Origin: Elysia marginata | Lineage: Eukaryota; Mollusca; Gastropoda; Plakobranchidae | NCBI GenBank assembly: GCA_019649035.1 | Contig: BMAT01003791.1 | Coordinates: forward strand, 152,202 to 216,201 | DNA: 64,000 nt | Direction: 5' to 3' | Part shown: positions 1 through 15,000 of the stretch, piece by piece | Numbering within the stretch: position 1 is the first letter of the stretch | Layout: each line of letters begins with the position of its first letter | The notes under the pieces: model-generated | What the model was told of the DNA's origin: nothing | The model's database searches: none | The model's input: only the letters and a program-made list of their open reading frames with translations | Position numbers and translations under genes: made by a program

Positions 1-146
1 GACTTTTTGCAACGCATGTGTGAAACTCTACAGTTTTTTTTTTTGCTATTTGACAAACCTTTTACAACATCAGTGAATAACTTGCATCCCAATTACTTTC
101 AACAAAAGAGGAATATAATTCGATTGGGTTTTTTCACTGCACTTAC

Positions 147-3100
147 CCCATGGAAGTAACTTGTGCCTATGGCCACCATTGGAGATGTTGTTGGGAATGA
201 AATACGCTCGGGGATGGATGTCTTTGAGTTAGTACCTAGACCAAGTTGCCCAAAGTAGCCACAACCAAAGGACCATACTTCCCCCTGTAAAGATCAGGAG
301 ATAAATACTGTAAGTTAAATTCTTCAAAGCCAAATTTGAAATTTTTTGCACCTCAAGCCACTATCTAATCTTTCCTAGCGTAACTTGTGCAAAGGAAAAA
401 TAAGGTTCATAATGTTTCTCCAATGTTTTTTTATATACAGGCAGAAATGAATACAACTGCTGATAAAAATCAGTAGTCAAAGTAAATTTGATCAACCCTA
501 CATAATTATAATGAAAAACATTTCAAGCTTCTTCTCCCTCTATTCTTAATCCCATTTCATACAGAAAAATGTATAAAAAACAAAATTGGATCCTTTTTTC
601 CTGAGAGGGAATGAGTTAGGGAGTCACACGGTCACAGGCTAAAACCACTCACACAGACCATGCCTCAATCACCTTACAAGCTATGCCAGTGGGAGCATTA
701 TGCTCCTGGTAGGGCCACCCAAGCTGGACAGGTCAAAGGGTAGAGGCCAGAATAGACGCAATCCACCCGCACCTTTTTACTTTTAGGTTAAGCTTAGTGC
801 TAACAACTCTATCTCGTAAAAAAGTCATTGTTACAGAAACAGCAACAAATAACCATGAGCCCTCAGGGTCCTTGTACGAATGGCAGTGGTGGTATAAGCT
901 ATGTTTGTCTAAGTGGCAAGGCAGTGGGTGATGGAACTACGGTAACTAAAAGTTCTAATTATGCTAAAGGCAGACCTTTCGGGCATTTCCACCTAAAGCC
1001 TACTTCTTTCCACTGCTAATTTTATACCTTTAAAATCTTTCAATCATTTGATCGTGCAGTGGCTGCCTCCACTGTTTATTTTAATCAGTGTCAGCAGGAG
1101 AGCATGGACAGAAAATATGGAAATGGATACGCCATGTACTGCGCAAAAAATTAAGAAGCTCTCCTAGAGTAGCAGTTCGATGTGGACCAGAGGGACACAG
1201 AAAATGTGGGCACTCCAAGACCACTTGGAGAAGGACGGTGGAGACAGAGACAGCAGCCATGGGACAGTCATTGGGCACCTTGAGGACGCTGGCTCGGGAC
1301 AGTGTGAGATGGAAGGATTTTGTTGCAGCTAATGGCAAGAATGGTAAAGTAAATTAAATCAAAAGTAAATACGGGCTAAAACAAAATATCAATCTAAAAA
1401 AATTGAACATGAAAATACACAAGCATACTTACCGATTCTGTAAGAGCTAAAGAGTGAGCATAACCCGCAGCAACTTTGACAATCCCGAAGTTCATCAGGT
1501 AGCGTACATGTTGTGGTATGAGGCAGTCTTCTGGATTTCCGTGTCCAAGTTGACCATGGACGCCCCAACCCCAACTGTACACTCTATGGACCAGCACAGA
1601 GGGAGCCAAGTATAGGAAAACGTTTAACAAAAACTTGTAATTAGTTTTAAGTAATCACTTAAATTCTATACCCTTCAAGTTTCAAGTTTTACATTTATAG
1701 ATTGAAATACATTTTTTATCTTTTTTTTTACTATATTTCAATCTATTTCACTAAAAAAAAAATTTGTTCAACCAAATCTTTGCATACAAGCATAACAAGC
1801 CAGAAAATTTTATTGCTTTTAATACCCCAAGCCTAGAGAATGATGTGAAAATTGCATTTAAAAAATGTAATTAACAATTTTAGTTCCTAGCCGAACTAAT
1901 GATGCTTGATATTCAATCTGACTCTTCTTATGGTAAATACAGAATTCCCAATGCAAATTAACTGGCATAATAATAACCTATACTAAGCTAAAAAAGAAAA
2001 AAAGATACTTTTATGCCTTATCTCTTAGAGATGGCCTCTGGTTTGTGGTCGTCAAACAATTAAGACGGTATTTAGAAGAGAAAAAAAGATCCAGTTCTTA
2101 CTGATGGTCTTCTGTGAGGGCTAAGGAATGATAGTGTCCACATTGAACAGAGACTACTGTCTCCAGCTGCAGCCCCTCCACCAACATTGGCCTCCTGTAG
2201 ACATGGCGGGTGCCCACTCCAACCTGGCCATACTTGGAATTGCCCCAGCCATAGACCTAAACAATCAAAATTTAGATCAAAGTTTAAGAATAAGAAGTTT
2301 TTAAGTAAAAACATGACTCATTTCAGTACAAAGACAAGGCAGCCAGTTTAAATCAAACACAAGTCAAAATTTTTACATATTAAGCAAGAAATAATTATAG
2401 TAATAAAAGCCCCTTTGAGAAGTCTTGCACAAAAATACCCTGAACAAGGTATTAAAATTGATTAATATTGTGGCATTTCAAGCTTTATAAGAAAATTTAA
2501 AAAAAATTTTCTACAAAAGTTTGCACTATAGGAGTATTTAAAAGCTAACTCTGTAAATATGTAACTCACTCCCTGCTGTGTGAGGGCCAGTGTGTGCTCA
2601 CAGCCACAGGCCACTGCCTCCACCCTCAGTTTCAACATGTGCAAAGTTTCAACACGAGCTGGTGTACAAACAGCTTGGGGTACATCACCATGACCCAGCC
2701 TGGATAGCAAAGCAAGAAATGATAAAATTTGACAAGTTGTATGCTGCAAGTTGAGTGAAGTTTTAGGGCTCTTTCTCTTTATCTCCCATTCTGTCCAAAT
2801 GAGTTGTAAGCCAAATATCTTAGTTTCGAGATACAGGCTTTTGAAGTCAACATTTTGTTTTCATTTTAGATATTGACCCTAAAACCAATTCTACACAGTT
2901 TTCAAGACTAATTCATGTTGAAATGTCATGTTTTATTATGTGTCAAATTTTAATTGGTATGGTTGCTACACCATTAAAGTTGTCTTGACTTAAAATGCTA
3001 TTTTCTCCATTTTCTGAAATTTCACAAGTCCTAACCCTGCCGACTTCAAACAGCTATAATATCATACAGAAGCATAATAGAGCTTTTCTGTTTGTTGTAT

Positions 3101-5966
3101 TTGAAAGTAGAGAAATTAATATTTTTTGTGATACAAATATCTGACTACATTCCTGTTTCGATTTAAGACTCATTTTGACCAGTTGCAAGACCTTTTTTCT
3201 TGTGTAAATATACATATACATACAAGATATTGATTTTTTTTTTCTACTTTTGAAGATGGTGGCCTGCTAAGTATTGAGTTTTTCTGCTCTTTGTGGAGTT
3301 CAACATGCAGTTAAATTGCAAATGTAAAGTTGAATTTTTTTTTCAGTAAAGATCTTCTTCTCTTCACCTAAAACCAACTAACCATTTCATTGAAAACACA
3401 ATTTGTTCTTTGGGACTAAAATCCAGTTTGAGAATTTTTATTCAATTAGGTTTAATGTTATCAACAAATGTATTTTTTTCCTCTTCTAACCTAATTATCC
3501 CTTCAGGACTCCACCTTACAAGTTTGAAACCTTTTGCTCATTGCTACAAAGCTGCCTTATGAAACTAAACTTACGAAACCTCAGCTTACAATGGCTAAAA
3601 TGTTTTGTATGTTCTATATATTGTACAAAGTCTCTATCGACCCAACTGACAATGCTGCAAAAATCAAGATCTTAACACCCAGTGTGAAGACTTGTTCACT
3701 AAATGGTGTTGTCTTCAAAATCTAAATACATCACAATTCCCTTTTTACAAAGTTACTTTACCTTCCCTGTAAGGATCTTCCCCAGGTGTAAAGGTCCCCA
3801 TTGCGGACAGCTGCTGCATGCTTTGGTCCACAGGCCACTGGCTGGGCTTGAATGCAGAGTTTGCGATGTTGATCACTTTGACTACTGGTTCTCTCCTACA
3901 CAGAGTCAAAAAACAAACCGATGAAATTCACCAGTTTAGACCATTGCTCTCTTTAGCAGGTCATTACCAAAGAAACAGGTCTGGTAATTCAGAAATTAAA
4001 TAGGCGTTGTAATACTCTCCTTCATAAATTGAATTTTTCTTTTCTATATAATTAAAAAGAGGTTTGTGTCCTTTTTTCATCACACTGACCATGTAGTTTA
4101 ATTATTCAAATTACCAAAGAAATGACGATATTAAATGTTTATGCCACCTTTTCTTCCTTTCACTGAATAAGTTCGTCAGATAGCAAAGAAAATACTATTT
4201 TTTATCAATGTTCAACGACCTAAAAGTTGGAAAGAATAATATCAAATAGTGGGGTATCAGAAATGTGATCTTAGAAACTCCTCCTTATTCAACAGCAACA
4301 AAGCACTATTAAAAGCCTACTTTTTTGGAAGCCTGTTCCATGGGATCAGTTACAATTGATGTGAAATCCAGTGTTTTCGGCAAACTTTGTTCAGAGGTAG
4401 CCATGCGGCGTTCGTAGTTTAAGTGGAGCACAACCAGCAGGAAAAACTCAAGCAGCGTCTCTACATACATCGTGCCTGAGTCCTAGAAATATTGTAAACA
4501 TGCACACACAGATGAGAAAAAGAGGATTAAACTAAAAAAATGTCATCCATCACTAAAGCCTTTCTGAAGCTAATATGAAGCTCAGATTTAAATAAATTTT
4601 CTCTGACTTTTTCATCATATCTCAGATATGATGATTAATAAAACAAATTCTAAGGGTTTCTTAATTTTGACTTGAAGATTGGTTTGCACGATGATATTTT
4701 AAGCCATTTTAAACCAAGCTTTGAAACTGCAATTGACAGCGTGAACATAACTACTGCTATATCTGCTAAATAGATTAGTCTAAGGGATAAATAATTTGAG
4801 AATTTTGTACATTTTATGTTTGTTTTGCTTTGATTTTGGTGATAGAATCAGTGTTACATGAATCTAAAGGTTAAAGCCTACAGGACAGAGATAGTGTTAA
4901 GCATGGCAATATGATACTAGTTGATTCCATTCATGTAAGCAATACTTATTATCAAGAATTAACATTTTATATGTTAAAAAAAATATGTAAAGTCTTGAGA
5001 CTGCCTTTGGAGGTAAAGACTATAGGCCTAATCCATATTTTTTTTTTACATGTTAAACTCTCTAAAAGCCTATGATGAGATCTGAGTTCTGTTGCTAAGG
5101 TTGGAAAGTTATCTTTGGTCTTTGTCTCAGTCAACATTTAACTTCTGCTAAACCTCATCCCTTGAAAATTTGCACCAAAGCAGCCTTCATTTCTTGGTTT
5201 TCATAAGAGTTAATAAATGGAGTGGACATTGATCATACAGCAAAAGAAGCATGAAAAGTAAAAATATCAAATACTATGAAAGGTTTACAAAACTAATATG
5301 AGAACAAAACTGTGTATACTATTCATGGAAGCAAATTCTGTCTAAATATATTGTTTTACCGTGGGTACATCTGTATTGTCACTTGCCATAGACGAGAGAG
5401 AGGTCATACTGTTTGTTCTTTCAGTTGGCATCATGTAGAGAGAGAAAAAAAATTAATGTTAGGGAAAAGGACCAGACAAGCATTGACTTAAAACCATTAA
5501 TAAAATCGCTGAAAACCTATAAGCCTGTCTTTGTTTTGTTGGAGTAATATGTTTCTTTTATTTCAAACTTGATAGTCAAAATTTGTATTACCTTCCCCTT
5601 GATGTCTGCAGACGGAGTAATGTGCCCCTCATCACAGAACGAGAAGGATCAAAGATACGACACAGCTCCAGTAGCTGGTCTCTTTTTAGGTCAGGCAGGA
5701 GTGGTCGTAGCACGCAGCAGTTCTGTATGGCTAGCTGAGGTCGAACCATGAGCAAACGTGTCAAGTCATCAGGGGGTATGCAAGGCAAGAGGCAGCCTGA
5801 AAGTTTTTGGCAAGAGAGAAAGAAAGTTCATGTTTATGTGGTGGAATTTATGCGATAGGATTTTTGAAAAATATTTTGAACCTTTTTTGGTATTTAATTA
5901 GTCTAGTAGGTAAAAATTGGTTGTGTTTTGCTGATCGAGTATCATACCCAAATGAACAAAGTAGTA

Positions 5967-6026
<60 letters not shown>

Positions 6027-9000
6027 CAGCAGCAGCTACAATAGATTGTGATAGTAGCATCAGCAGCAGCATCAGCAGTAGTAGTAGTAGTAGTAAAAGT
6101 ATCGTATGGCTAAACCTCTAGGCTTAAATTGTCAATTCAGGATACCAAACTGTTGCCAGCCATTTGGTTTGGTTTGTTTTGTTGTCACCTTCCCGTTTTG
6201 CTATAGGGCAAAACAGTACTATATGATCAGTGATTTCTGGTTACCTGTTGTATAGTGAGCACATGGGTGATACTTTGTGATTTTCCATATTTCTTTGTAG
6301 GCAGTTTTTGCATGCTTTGTTCAAAGTCGGTTTGCTATAACGCAGTCCTTTCATTTTAGATTTCTGAAGCCTGGGAGGGTTTGAAATGTCCCTACTCCTG
6401 TTGAGGTGTGTTTTTCCCATTGTAGTTTCCATAATTCATTTGCAATAGTTTTTAAGCTTGTATCCATAGAATGGTTTTCTTGACTAAATACTTGATGTAT
6501 GTTGTTGGGGCATCGTTTAGTCCTCAGTGGTTTATTAATAATCATTTTGTTAGCTTTCTGCATCATTTTTGGCAGGCATTTTCCTCCGGATATGACGAGG
6601 CCTAATTGAGCATATTTTTGGGTCAGTGTTCGTTTAAGGCATCTTCCCATGGTTCTCATTAAATTTCTTAGTTTGACATCAATCTCATATGAGTGTGAAC
6701 TTTGGTACTATACTTGATCACAAATTTCTGCAACACTGTAGCACAGTGCCAGAGTAAACGGGGACTTAAATACCACTAACCTTAAAGATTATCTCCCTAA
6801 CTACAAAAAATTTGTGGACGTGCCTACAAGAGGGAATAAGACTCTAGACCTTTGCTACGGAAACGTTCTGTGAGCTTATATAGCTAAAAGACTTCCAGAA
6901 CCAGTAAATTAAGACCATTGCATGGTGTCTCCTTAACCTAAAATATAGAATCAAGCTAAGGACACCATAAGTGAATAAAAAATGTGTATTCTGGGCAAAA
7001 GTTTGAAAGGATGTTTTGCAAGTACTGATTGGTCTGTTTTTATAAATGATTGTGATAACAATAATGATTTAGTAGACACTGTGTGATCATACATTAGTTT
7101 CTGTGTACACACCAAGCAAAGAGAATAGAAATGAAATGTTATCCTATTATCAAACCCTGGGTGTCAAAAGAACTTAAAAAAACTGCTAAATGAGAAAAAG
7201 AAAGTCTTCAAGTCTAAAAATAAAGAGGAGTCTGATAAAATACAAAAACAAATCGAAGGTTGCATCTAAAAATGCAAAGAGGAGTATAAACAAAAGCTTG
7301 AACAAAACATTACCTTAAAGGACCTATGTACAACCTGGAAACATGAGCAGTTCGTAAAAATCAATCTGGTAATGCCATCTCTCTTTACGTCTACACCATC
7401 ACCTCAATAGCAGACTTACTAGAGTATATACATTATTATATTCAATAAATGTAACTTGTCTTTGTGCATAGATTTGATTTACTTAATGGAAAAGAGTGTT
7501 TGTGCATATTTATCTTTTTTCATTATTATTCCTATGTTATACCGTTTCATATTTATCTGTAAAGTGCGACTGTGAAAACAAATTTTCTAAGGGATAAATA
7601 ATCTATCTTGTCTTTTCTTAAATGTTCTCGAGACAGTTGGACAAGCTCCTCATGTTGTTCTTGTTACTTTAAAGAGATCTGAGTTCAGGAGAGGGCAAGC
7701 ATTGTCTGGACGCTGGGTTGGATTTTTCCCAGACTGGCTCCTATACAGTTGGTGTTCTAGCATGATAGCGTCTTGGCTGTCATCACTACCAGGGTCTTTG
7801 GAGGATACAAGCTCTTACACAAATTCAACCTTAAGCTTAGAACCCATAATAAGGAAATATCAGTAATTCCAAACCTACTAGCTGTATTGCAATACATAAC
7901 AGTAAACACTAGCCCGCCAGTAACACAAGTATGGTAAGACAAAGACGATAGAGCTCTAAATTACCTATTACTGCTCAGACAGTCTATGTACAGTGTATGG
8001 TTGATTAGCAGTTAAAAAAATAATGACAGACAGCTTAATAATGCCTTATAATACCAGTAATGAAATATCAAAATATGTTTTAAAATCTATGAGAAGCTCT
8101 GGTACCAGGGAAAAAATTTCTTCCAAGAGGCAAGACTGGACTCACCATGGCCAAACTGTACCAGGTGTGCTGTGAATCCCCGCTGGACGAGGTCACTCAG
8201 GGCAGAGTAAGGAATGTCCGAGAAGGCCTGGACATGAGCCAGGGCAGACAGGGCATCTACAACCAGACCACGGGCCTTGGCCAGTTTCAGCAATAGGTCA
8301 ACCTCAGAAAAGTTGGCCAAGAGGTGCAGAGCGGTCTGCTCATCGAAGGAGAAACTCCCGGACAAAAAATCACTGAAATGAACATGGTCAAATAGCCCCC
8401 TCATTATTTACCTTAGAAACAAGATAAGACTTGAGGACAAGTTTAAGTGCACTGCTTTCTCAAAAAACCTATCCTAGTCGGTCTCTCCTATATTAATACC
8501 AAAAAAGAGCTGTAAAGAACCCTACAACAAAAACGTCTTATTAAACCAGTTTCACTCATAGAAAAGTATTTTAAAAAGCTTTTTATTACATTTTATTACA
8601 ACTTATTAAAAAAGGACAGAAACCCACTGAGCTTGTTTAGGCTGAAAGATGTGTGCAGGGAAAAGGGAAGAGGTTAAGACACTGAAGAAAAAGCCAGTAA
8701 GTCCAACATTTAATAAAGGGAAAAGACAAGTCTTGTAAACAGCAGAGATGTTTTCATGACAAAGTACAACACCCTATACAGGGAGATAGAGGAAAAAGAA
8801 ATAAACGTACTTTGACAAAGCATGTCAGTGATATTGACAAGACTTCTCTCTAATCCCCTTCTTTCTCTGTATATGTATATTTATCTATCTATGTTCTTTT
8901 TCAACCCAATATACACTTTGTTGTGAAAAAGCAGAACAATTTTAATCTATTGTTTCAGGTGCCTTGATTTCAACTGACCTGAGCCCAGCATGCACATTAC

Positions 9001-12000
9001 TGGCTGACTGGCCTGCGGACGAGCTCTGGCATGTCTGTTGCTGAAGCTGATAGACAAAACAGTGCAGAAGCATGTTGGAAAGGAACTTCCGTTCAAATGT
9101 GTTTAACTCAAATCCGGATGAACTCAACACTGATCGGAGATGGATCATTGTTTCTGAAACACAGCCGTGACGAGCTAGACCCCCTGTGCGCTTGGTAGGG
9201 GGACACTGTGGAAGAGCCAAGGGGTACTGATATGTTACTTAAAGTGGTAGGCATAAATAATCTGAAAAGTTGGTCATAATTAAATACAAATGGAGATCTG
9301 CTCTGCACAACATATCTGCATGTATTGGTGAAAAATTTCTTAGACAGGAATGAATTTTTAATTAGAAAACATCTGAGGCTGGAATAAAATATAGGAAAAT
9401 ATGAAAAAAAGTTTTTTCTTTAACAATGGGTTGAAGCTTTATGACTGGTCTGGTGTATGTAATAAAATAAAATGGTCCTTAATATAAGTAACATTCGAAC
9501 CTAAAAACAAAGTTCCCAAATTTGGTAATGGAAAAGAAACTATAATGACATTAGGCCTTCAGTGTTTCAGCATGGTTAAACTGATCATGAAGAAAAAATT
9601 TATACAGAAAAAATGACAGGATTAGCAGGATAAGTTTTAGCTGATACTGTACTATCCTTGCGGCTGTAAAAGTTAAGTATACATTTCATTCTTATTTTGG
9701 ATTTTAAAATATGTTCATATATATAAAAAATGACATGCAAATGGCTGACAGAGCAGAATCCTCACTCTTCACTTTCCTTTTTTTAAAAGAACAAACTAAT
9801 ATCTACAGTTAGTTTCATTTAGCTCATCAACACTTTAAACATATGGATAATTTTATTCAATTTAATTTTGCAAAACATTTTAAAAGATAAAAATTTAGTG
9901 TAGCAGTTTACGTTTCAAAAACAGTATTGAGTTGAATAGAGGAAAATATCACAAGCACAAATACACAATGGAGTGATCCTCAGCGGTGTAATTTCATAAT
10001 GTCTTTGATGAAATATTCTATACATTGTTTACTCAGTTTTTGTGTTTATCAAAATGCAACAAAAGCATTCACAAAAATGTATTCAACAAGCTAAAAACAA
10101 AAAAACGCTTAAACTACATGATGCAGTTTAAGCTATCAAGATGAGTGATGGAGAGAGCTGAAAAAAGTTAATTGTCTAATATTAGCTTTGCAACTCTTTA
10201 AAAAGCTATTAAATATGATATGCTTCAGGGTCTAGTTTTTAGGACTTTTCTGTTTTAAAGAGTATTCACAGGAATATGTTCATTCAAAGACAGAGTTCAA
10301 TTTTTTTTTAAGAATAGCAAAAGGCAAAGAAGCTATTTTCTTTCATCTTCTTAGCTTTCAAGAATATTGACTAAACTTGTAATGTAATCTAAACAACGTC
10401 ATGATAAACCTGATATGCCCTATACAAGACTATGAACCAGCACTAAGTTCAATGTCCATAAAAGAGCACTTAACTTATGTGTCTGATAAAATGAAGCATG
10501 CTCTTTATAAGGCACTCTTTAACATCAAACAAATATATATAACAAACATTGTTAAACACCAAAGCATGCAGCTTCAACTGATGCTATAACCATGCAAGCC
10601 AATGAAGTTTCATGCCAACTGCTGTGACTTTCAAGATGCAATTAAGTTTATTAGTCAATAGACATTGATTTTGGTGTTATATTGAAACAATTTATGTTAC
10701 TTGTAGTTCCGTGAAGCATCCCCAAATTCAGTACCCAGCTCTAAACTACATCAATAAAGACTTGAGGTTAGTTTTGAGAGCTAAAAGAGGCAACTACAAA
10801 GCTAGAATAATGTCAGTAGAGATTGGTGATCGAGACTTTGTAGTGACATCTTTCTACATTTCTTTTTTGGTGAAAAGCCTCAATAAGCAGCAAAAATGAA
10901 GCCTTAACATACTAGCAAAACAACCCAAAACAGTTCCTGTTCGATTTGCAGCAGGAAACGCAAGCATTTGCTTCATATCAAAAAATCATTTGCTCAAGTT
11001 GAACTGCATTTGTTAGTTACATGTCCCAAACAGGCAAGAAAAAAGTAAAGGCGAGATGGAGCATCTGAAGGTTGTGATCTAGACATGGTAAAGCTCTCTC
11101 ATAGTGCCAGGAGTTACCGGCCAAAATACTTGCTAAAAGAAGGGTTTCTTTTCTGAAGACTGCTTGTTATTTGCCCTTTAAAGGATATTCTATTGAGCAT
11201 CACAAAATCTGACAATATTTTTTGGCAGAGCGTCTGTGTAAAAAGAAAAAGATGTTTCAAGCCTTGACTAGATCTCATAAAAGAAATTGTTTAAATCCAC
11301 ATTCTTTAAAACATGAAACCACAGTGAAATAATAGTTACACAAATAATAAGATACATATCTTTCAGAAAGCAAAGAAAAACATAACAGAGCAAATTAAAA
11401 CCAGACAATAAGTTTAACAACATCAAAAAGCAACAGAAATCAATTCAATGATCTATGCATGATGTGCAAACATATAAACACCAACTTAACACACATCTTC
11501 GGTGCAGACATCCACATATGAAAGGTAACTAGACCAGAAGTTTCCAAGTGAGTCAATTTTTTCAGATTCTTCAGCCCAACGTATAACAAAACTCAATGAT
11601 CCACTTTGTAAACAAACAATATGCAAAAGAAATTTCAGGTCTTTGGTAACATTGATTTGAAACAACTCATGAAGATCTGACAATAAATTATTTTTAGTCA
11701 TCTTTTCAATGGACTGAAAACAAACTTCTCATCAATATATATTGCTATATTTTTTTTAAAAGTACATGGAAATGCATCTTACTGCCTTTGGTTAAAGCTT
11801 TCCGAGAAACAAAGATCATCCCTAAAAATTAGACTGAGATTTTTTTTAAATCACCAGGCAAAAAGTACATTGTTCCTGATTTAAAGTCTTAAATAACCTT
11901 TTCAGAAGCCATTCTACTAATACAAATTGTCAGGGCATGCTATTTAACTTTAATTTGCATACTTAATGGTTTTCCTTTCCATTCCACTCTTACAGTATAG

Positions 12001-15000
12001 AATTTGAGATAACGTGCATTTACCCTTGATAAGCAATTTTAGGGTTTCTTTGCTACAATGCTAAGGGAAATCAATGTCTTATGGACTTTTAATAATTTGG
12101 ATATGTTTTTGAGCAAAATATATCCTATTAAAAAAAGAGCTGGTAGAAACACAAGCGCATGCAACAGGTTATACACTGATCATGGCAGAATCATGGGTTT
12201 GAATCACAATCATCTCTGACAAAAGTATAATAAAACATACCTCTGGCAGCCTCTAAGCAGCAAGAAAAAAGCGTTGGTAATGATGGTGATATGATACAAA
12301 AGATATAAATCTTAGAAAATATTGTGAACTGTTTTGACTTGGCTCTAAGAAGCAAATTTAGGAATCACGTTACTGCTCACTCATGATATACCTTATTCAT
12401 ATGCTTTAATGAAGCACTTTGAATCTGAGATGGAAAAAGTGTATCAAAAAAAAAATATATCCAGCTATAAAACATCTCTTTTAGAAAAAAATGTGTACTC
12501 TAAAGTCGAACCAAATAGTCTTGCCAAATTTCATACTGTGTCTTTTTGAAAAATATACTAGATATATTTGTATAAACAGTATCAAATAGCACCCTTTATG
12601 AATTGTAACTTTATTCAAATAATACAGTCTTTCCCATCACCCTCCTCTAACATACTCGAGGTGGATCAATTTAGTTATATTGATAGGGAAGTCTAGACTA
12701 GATATAGATTTGAAACATAGGTCCTTGTCAAAACACAAAATTTAGCCCTAGTCTTGAGGTTTTGCCCGTCTAAAATTTTGGTGTGAATTTACACGTCCAT
12801 TGAAAATGGACTACAGATGAAATAATGTTGATCACCTACGCTGGTTTTATGGTTAACTTAATAGTTGTTTTGGTTTTTTTTTCATTCAGGTTTTGCATTA
12901 TACATAATTCCCCCAAAAGGCCAATACGCACCAGAACAAATGCAACTATTCTTTCAGAGCATTATAGTACTGCTGCCGGTTAGGCGCTCAATACAAACAT
13001 TCCACAAATTTCAAGCACTGCCTTTAGCCAGTACCCATTTGCAGGAAAGTGGAAAGTGTGGAAAATTGCTTTCCTAAGGCAATTATAACATGAGTCAGGG
13101 TTGGAAATGAAACTTGCAAACTGCCAGATCCCAAGCATGACAAGCAAACCTCTGAGTCATGCTGCTCCACGGCAATAAATCTTAACTGAGTAGTTTTAGT
13201 AAACTGCTTAAAATTTCCTATTTTTTTTATAAGTCTCAATGTCAAAAGGAAAACTTAGACCTACTTCTTTGAGAAAAAAGTATATTGATGTTTTGAAGTT
13301 GTATAATTCTAGAACATTATCTTTGCTTTATACAGCTCATTTGTGAGAGAAATGTACATTGGTGTTTTCTTGTATAACAATATTGTAGCATGTCTTTTTA
13401 GAAAAAAAATCTTAATTTTGAGCAACACAGCCTTTGTGAAAACATTAATTTTAAGATTTTTATGCCATACTGTTTTTGTGTCAACTAATCCATGACAGAC
13501 AAAATTTATACAAAAGCAAACGAGGGGAAAAACTACTGAATTTTTCTTTAGGGGTCACAAATAAAGTTCACTCAGTTTTACAAACATTGGGAGCTCAAAA
13601 AAGTCATGCTTGAAAAAATTGAAAGCCCAAGACTTAATATTTATCATCTTTAAAAGGAATTGCTAAATATTGAGAATAAATTATTCTTTATATTTTCTCT
13701 GATAAGTCTAAGAGCTAATTAATAGTGGTAACTTAAAATCTAATATCTGCAATGAAAAACCATGCTATGGTATTTTTCAAACTTATCAGCATGAAAACCA
13801 ATGTCTTGAAATCAGTCCACATGGGTCTGATATCTCAATAATCAAGTGCAAGAGCTTAAAATTGTGAAAAAAATGTACAAACCTTTGTGGAAAGGTATCT
13901 TGTATATAAAAAGATTGTACACTAAGTACTTTTAAAAATTGCTTTAAATGAAAGGAATAGCCATGAGACAAATACATATTGAGTGAGATTTCCACTCATA
14001 TGTGAGCTTTGTGTTAGTTTTCTCTTGGCCTTTCATTTTCAAACTTTTCATAGTTCATACTTAACCTTGTAACAACAATCATTGTTTTGTACTCATTAAA
14101 CATAGAGCAAAAATTTTACGCATTTTTTCTCACTGACTTTGGATAGTGTGAAAAGCTTCATGGCCTTGCCAAAGTGAGACTGCTTCAGCATGAACTCTGC
14201 GGCAAGCTCAGACAGGGTCGTCAGGTCAAGGCCAATGCTGATGGCCAGATTCTCTGCTGGAGTTGTTTCGGGTAGCACCATAGCCAGGTGAAGAAACAGA
14301 CGCTCAGGGGAGATGCTAGGCAGCACATGTTGCAGTGATGAGAAAGGCAAAAAAACGATAACAATCATCATACAGTGCAGTCCGTTTAAACCAAAGTGCT
14401 TGGAAAATATCAGAACATCTAGTTTAAGATACTTGGCAAAGCAAAAATTACCAAGTGGGAACCTAATATAGATTTGACTTATTCAATAATTAGAGTTGGT
14501 AGAATTCGATTTAAATGACTTCACTGTAAAAAAAATAACCACATGGCTTGAGAAAAAAAAGAGAGAAAGGAAAGTTAAGACAATGGGTGGAGTGACATAT
14601 GTATTTTATGTTGTAGAACTGAACAAAAAGGAAAGAATTTGAAGACCAAAATAAACTTCATGTGCTTGGATAAAACGATGTACTGGCTTAGACCTCAAAA
14701 CAAAATAAAACATAGAAAACCAAATAATTCAAATACCTTTGGAATTAACAAAAACTTCTAATTAAGAGGATTTGAATTGTACTCAAAGACTCAGGTTTAT
14801 TTACTTAGCCATTTATTGTGCTCTATTAGTATTAACAGCATCCTCTTCTCATTCCAAATTTCAAAGACAAAATGGTTCCATGGGCTATAGACACCTCTCT
14901 GTAGATTGCGGGGTTGCAACTTTGTGCATCTATAGTTTTTCATAGGCTTGCCATGTTTTAGAGTTAAAGTTAAAAAGCTAGAAATCAGGAAGAAAATCTT

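Noticed and set aside
5807-6121. ORF with long poly-valine, and poly-threonine on the other strand
   Set aside because: Produced by the AGT microsatellite; no splice or homology support.
6241-6659. Overlapping Lys/Arg-rich minus-strand ORFs
   Set aside because: No recognisable domain, no consistent splice sites, and they lie beside LINE debris; probably chance or an unidentified repeat.
14134-14137. Alternative donor for exon 10 of the RCC1 gene (GTGAGA instead of GTCAGT)
   Set aside because: It looks better by consensus, but it shifts phase so that exon 11 (8979-9205) would hit a stop. The GTCAGT donor keeps the frame, and exon 11 itself uses GTCAGT.
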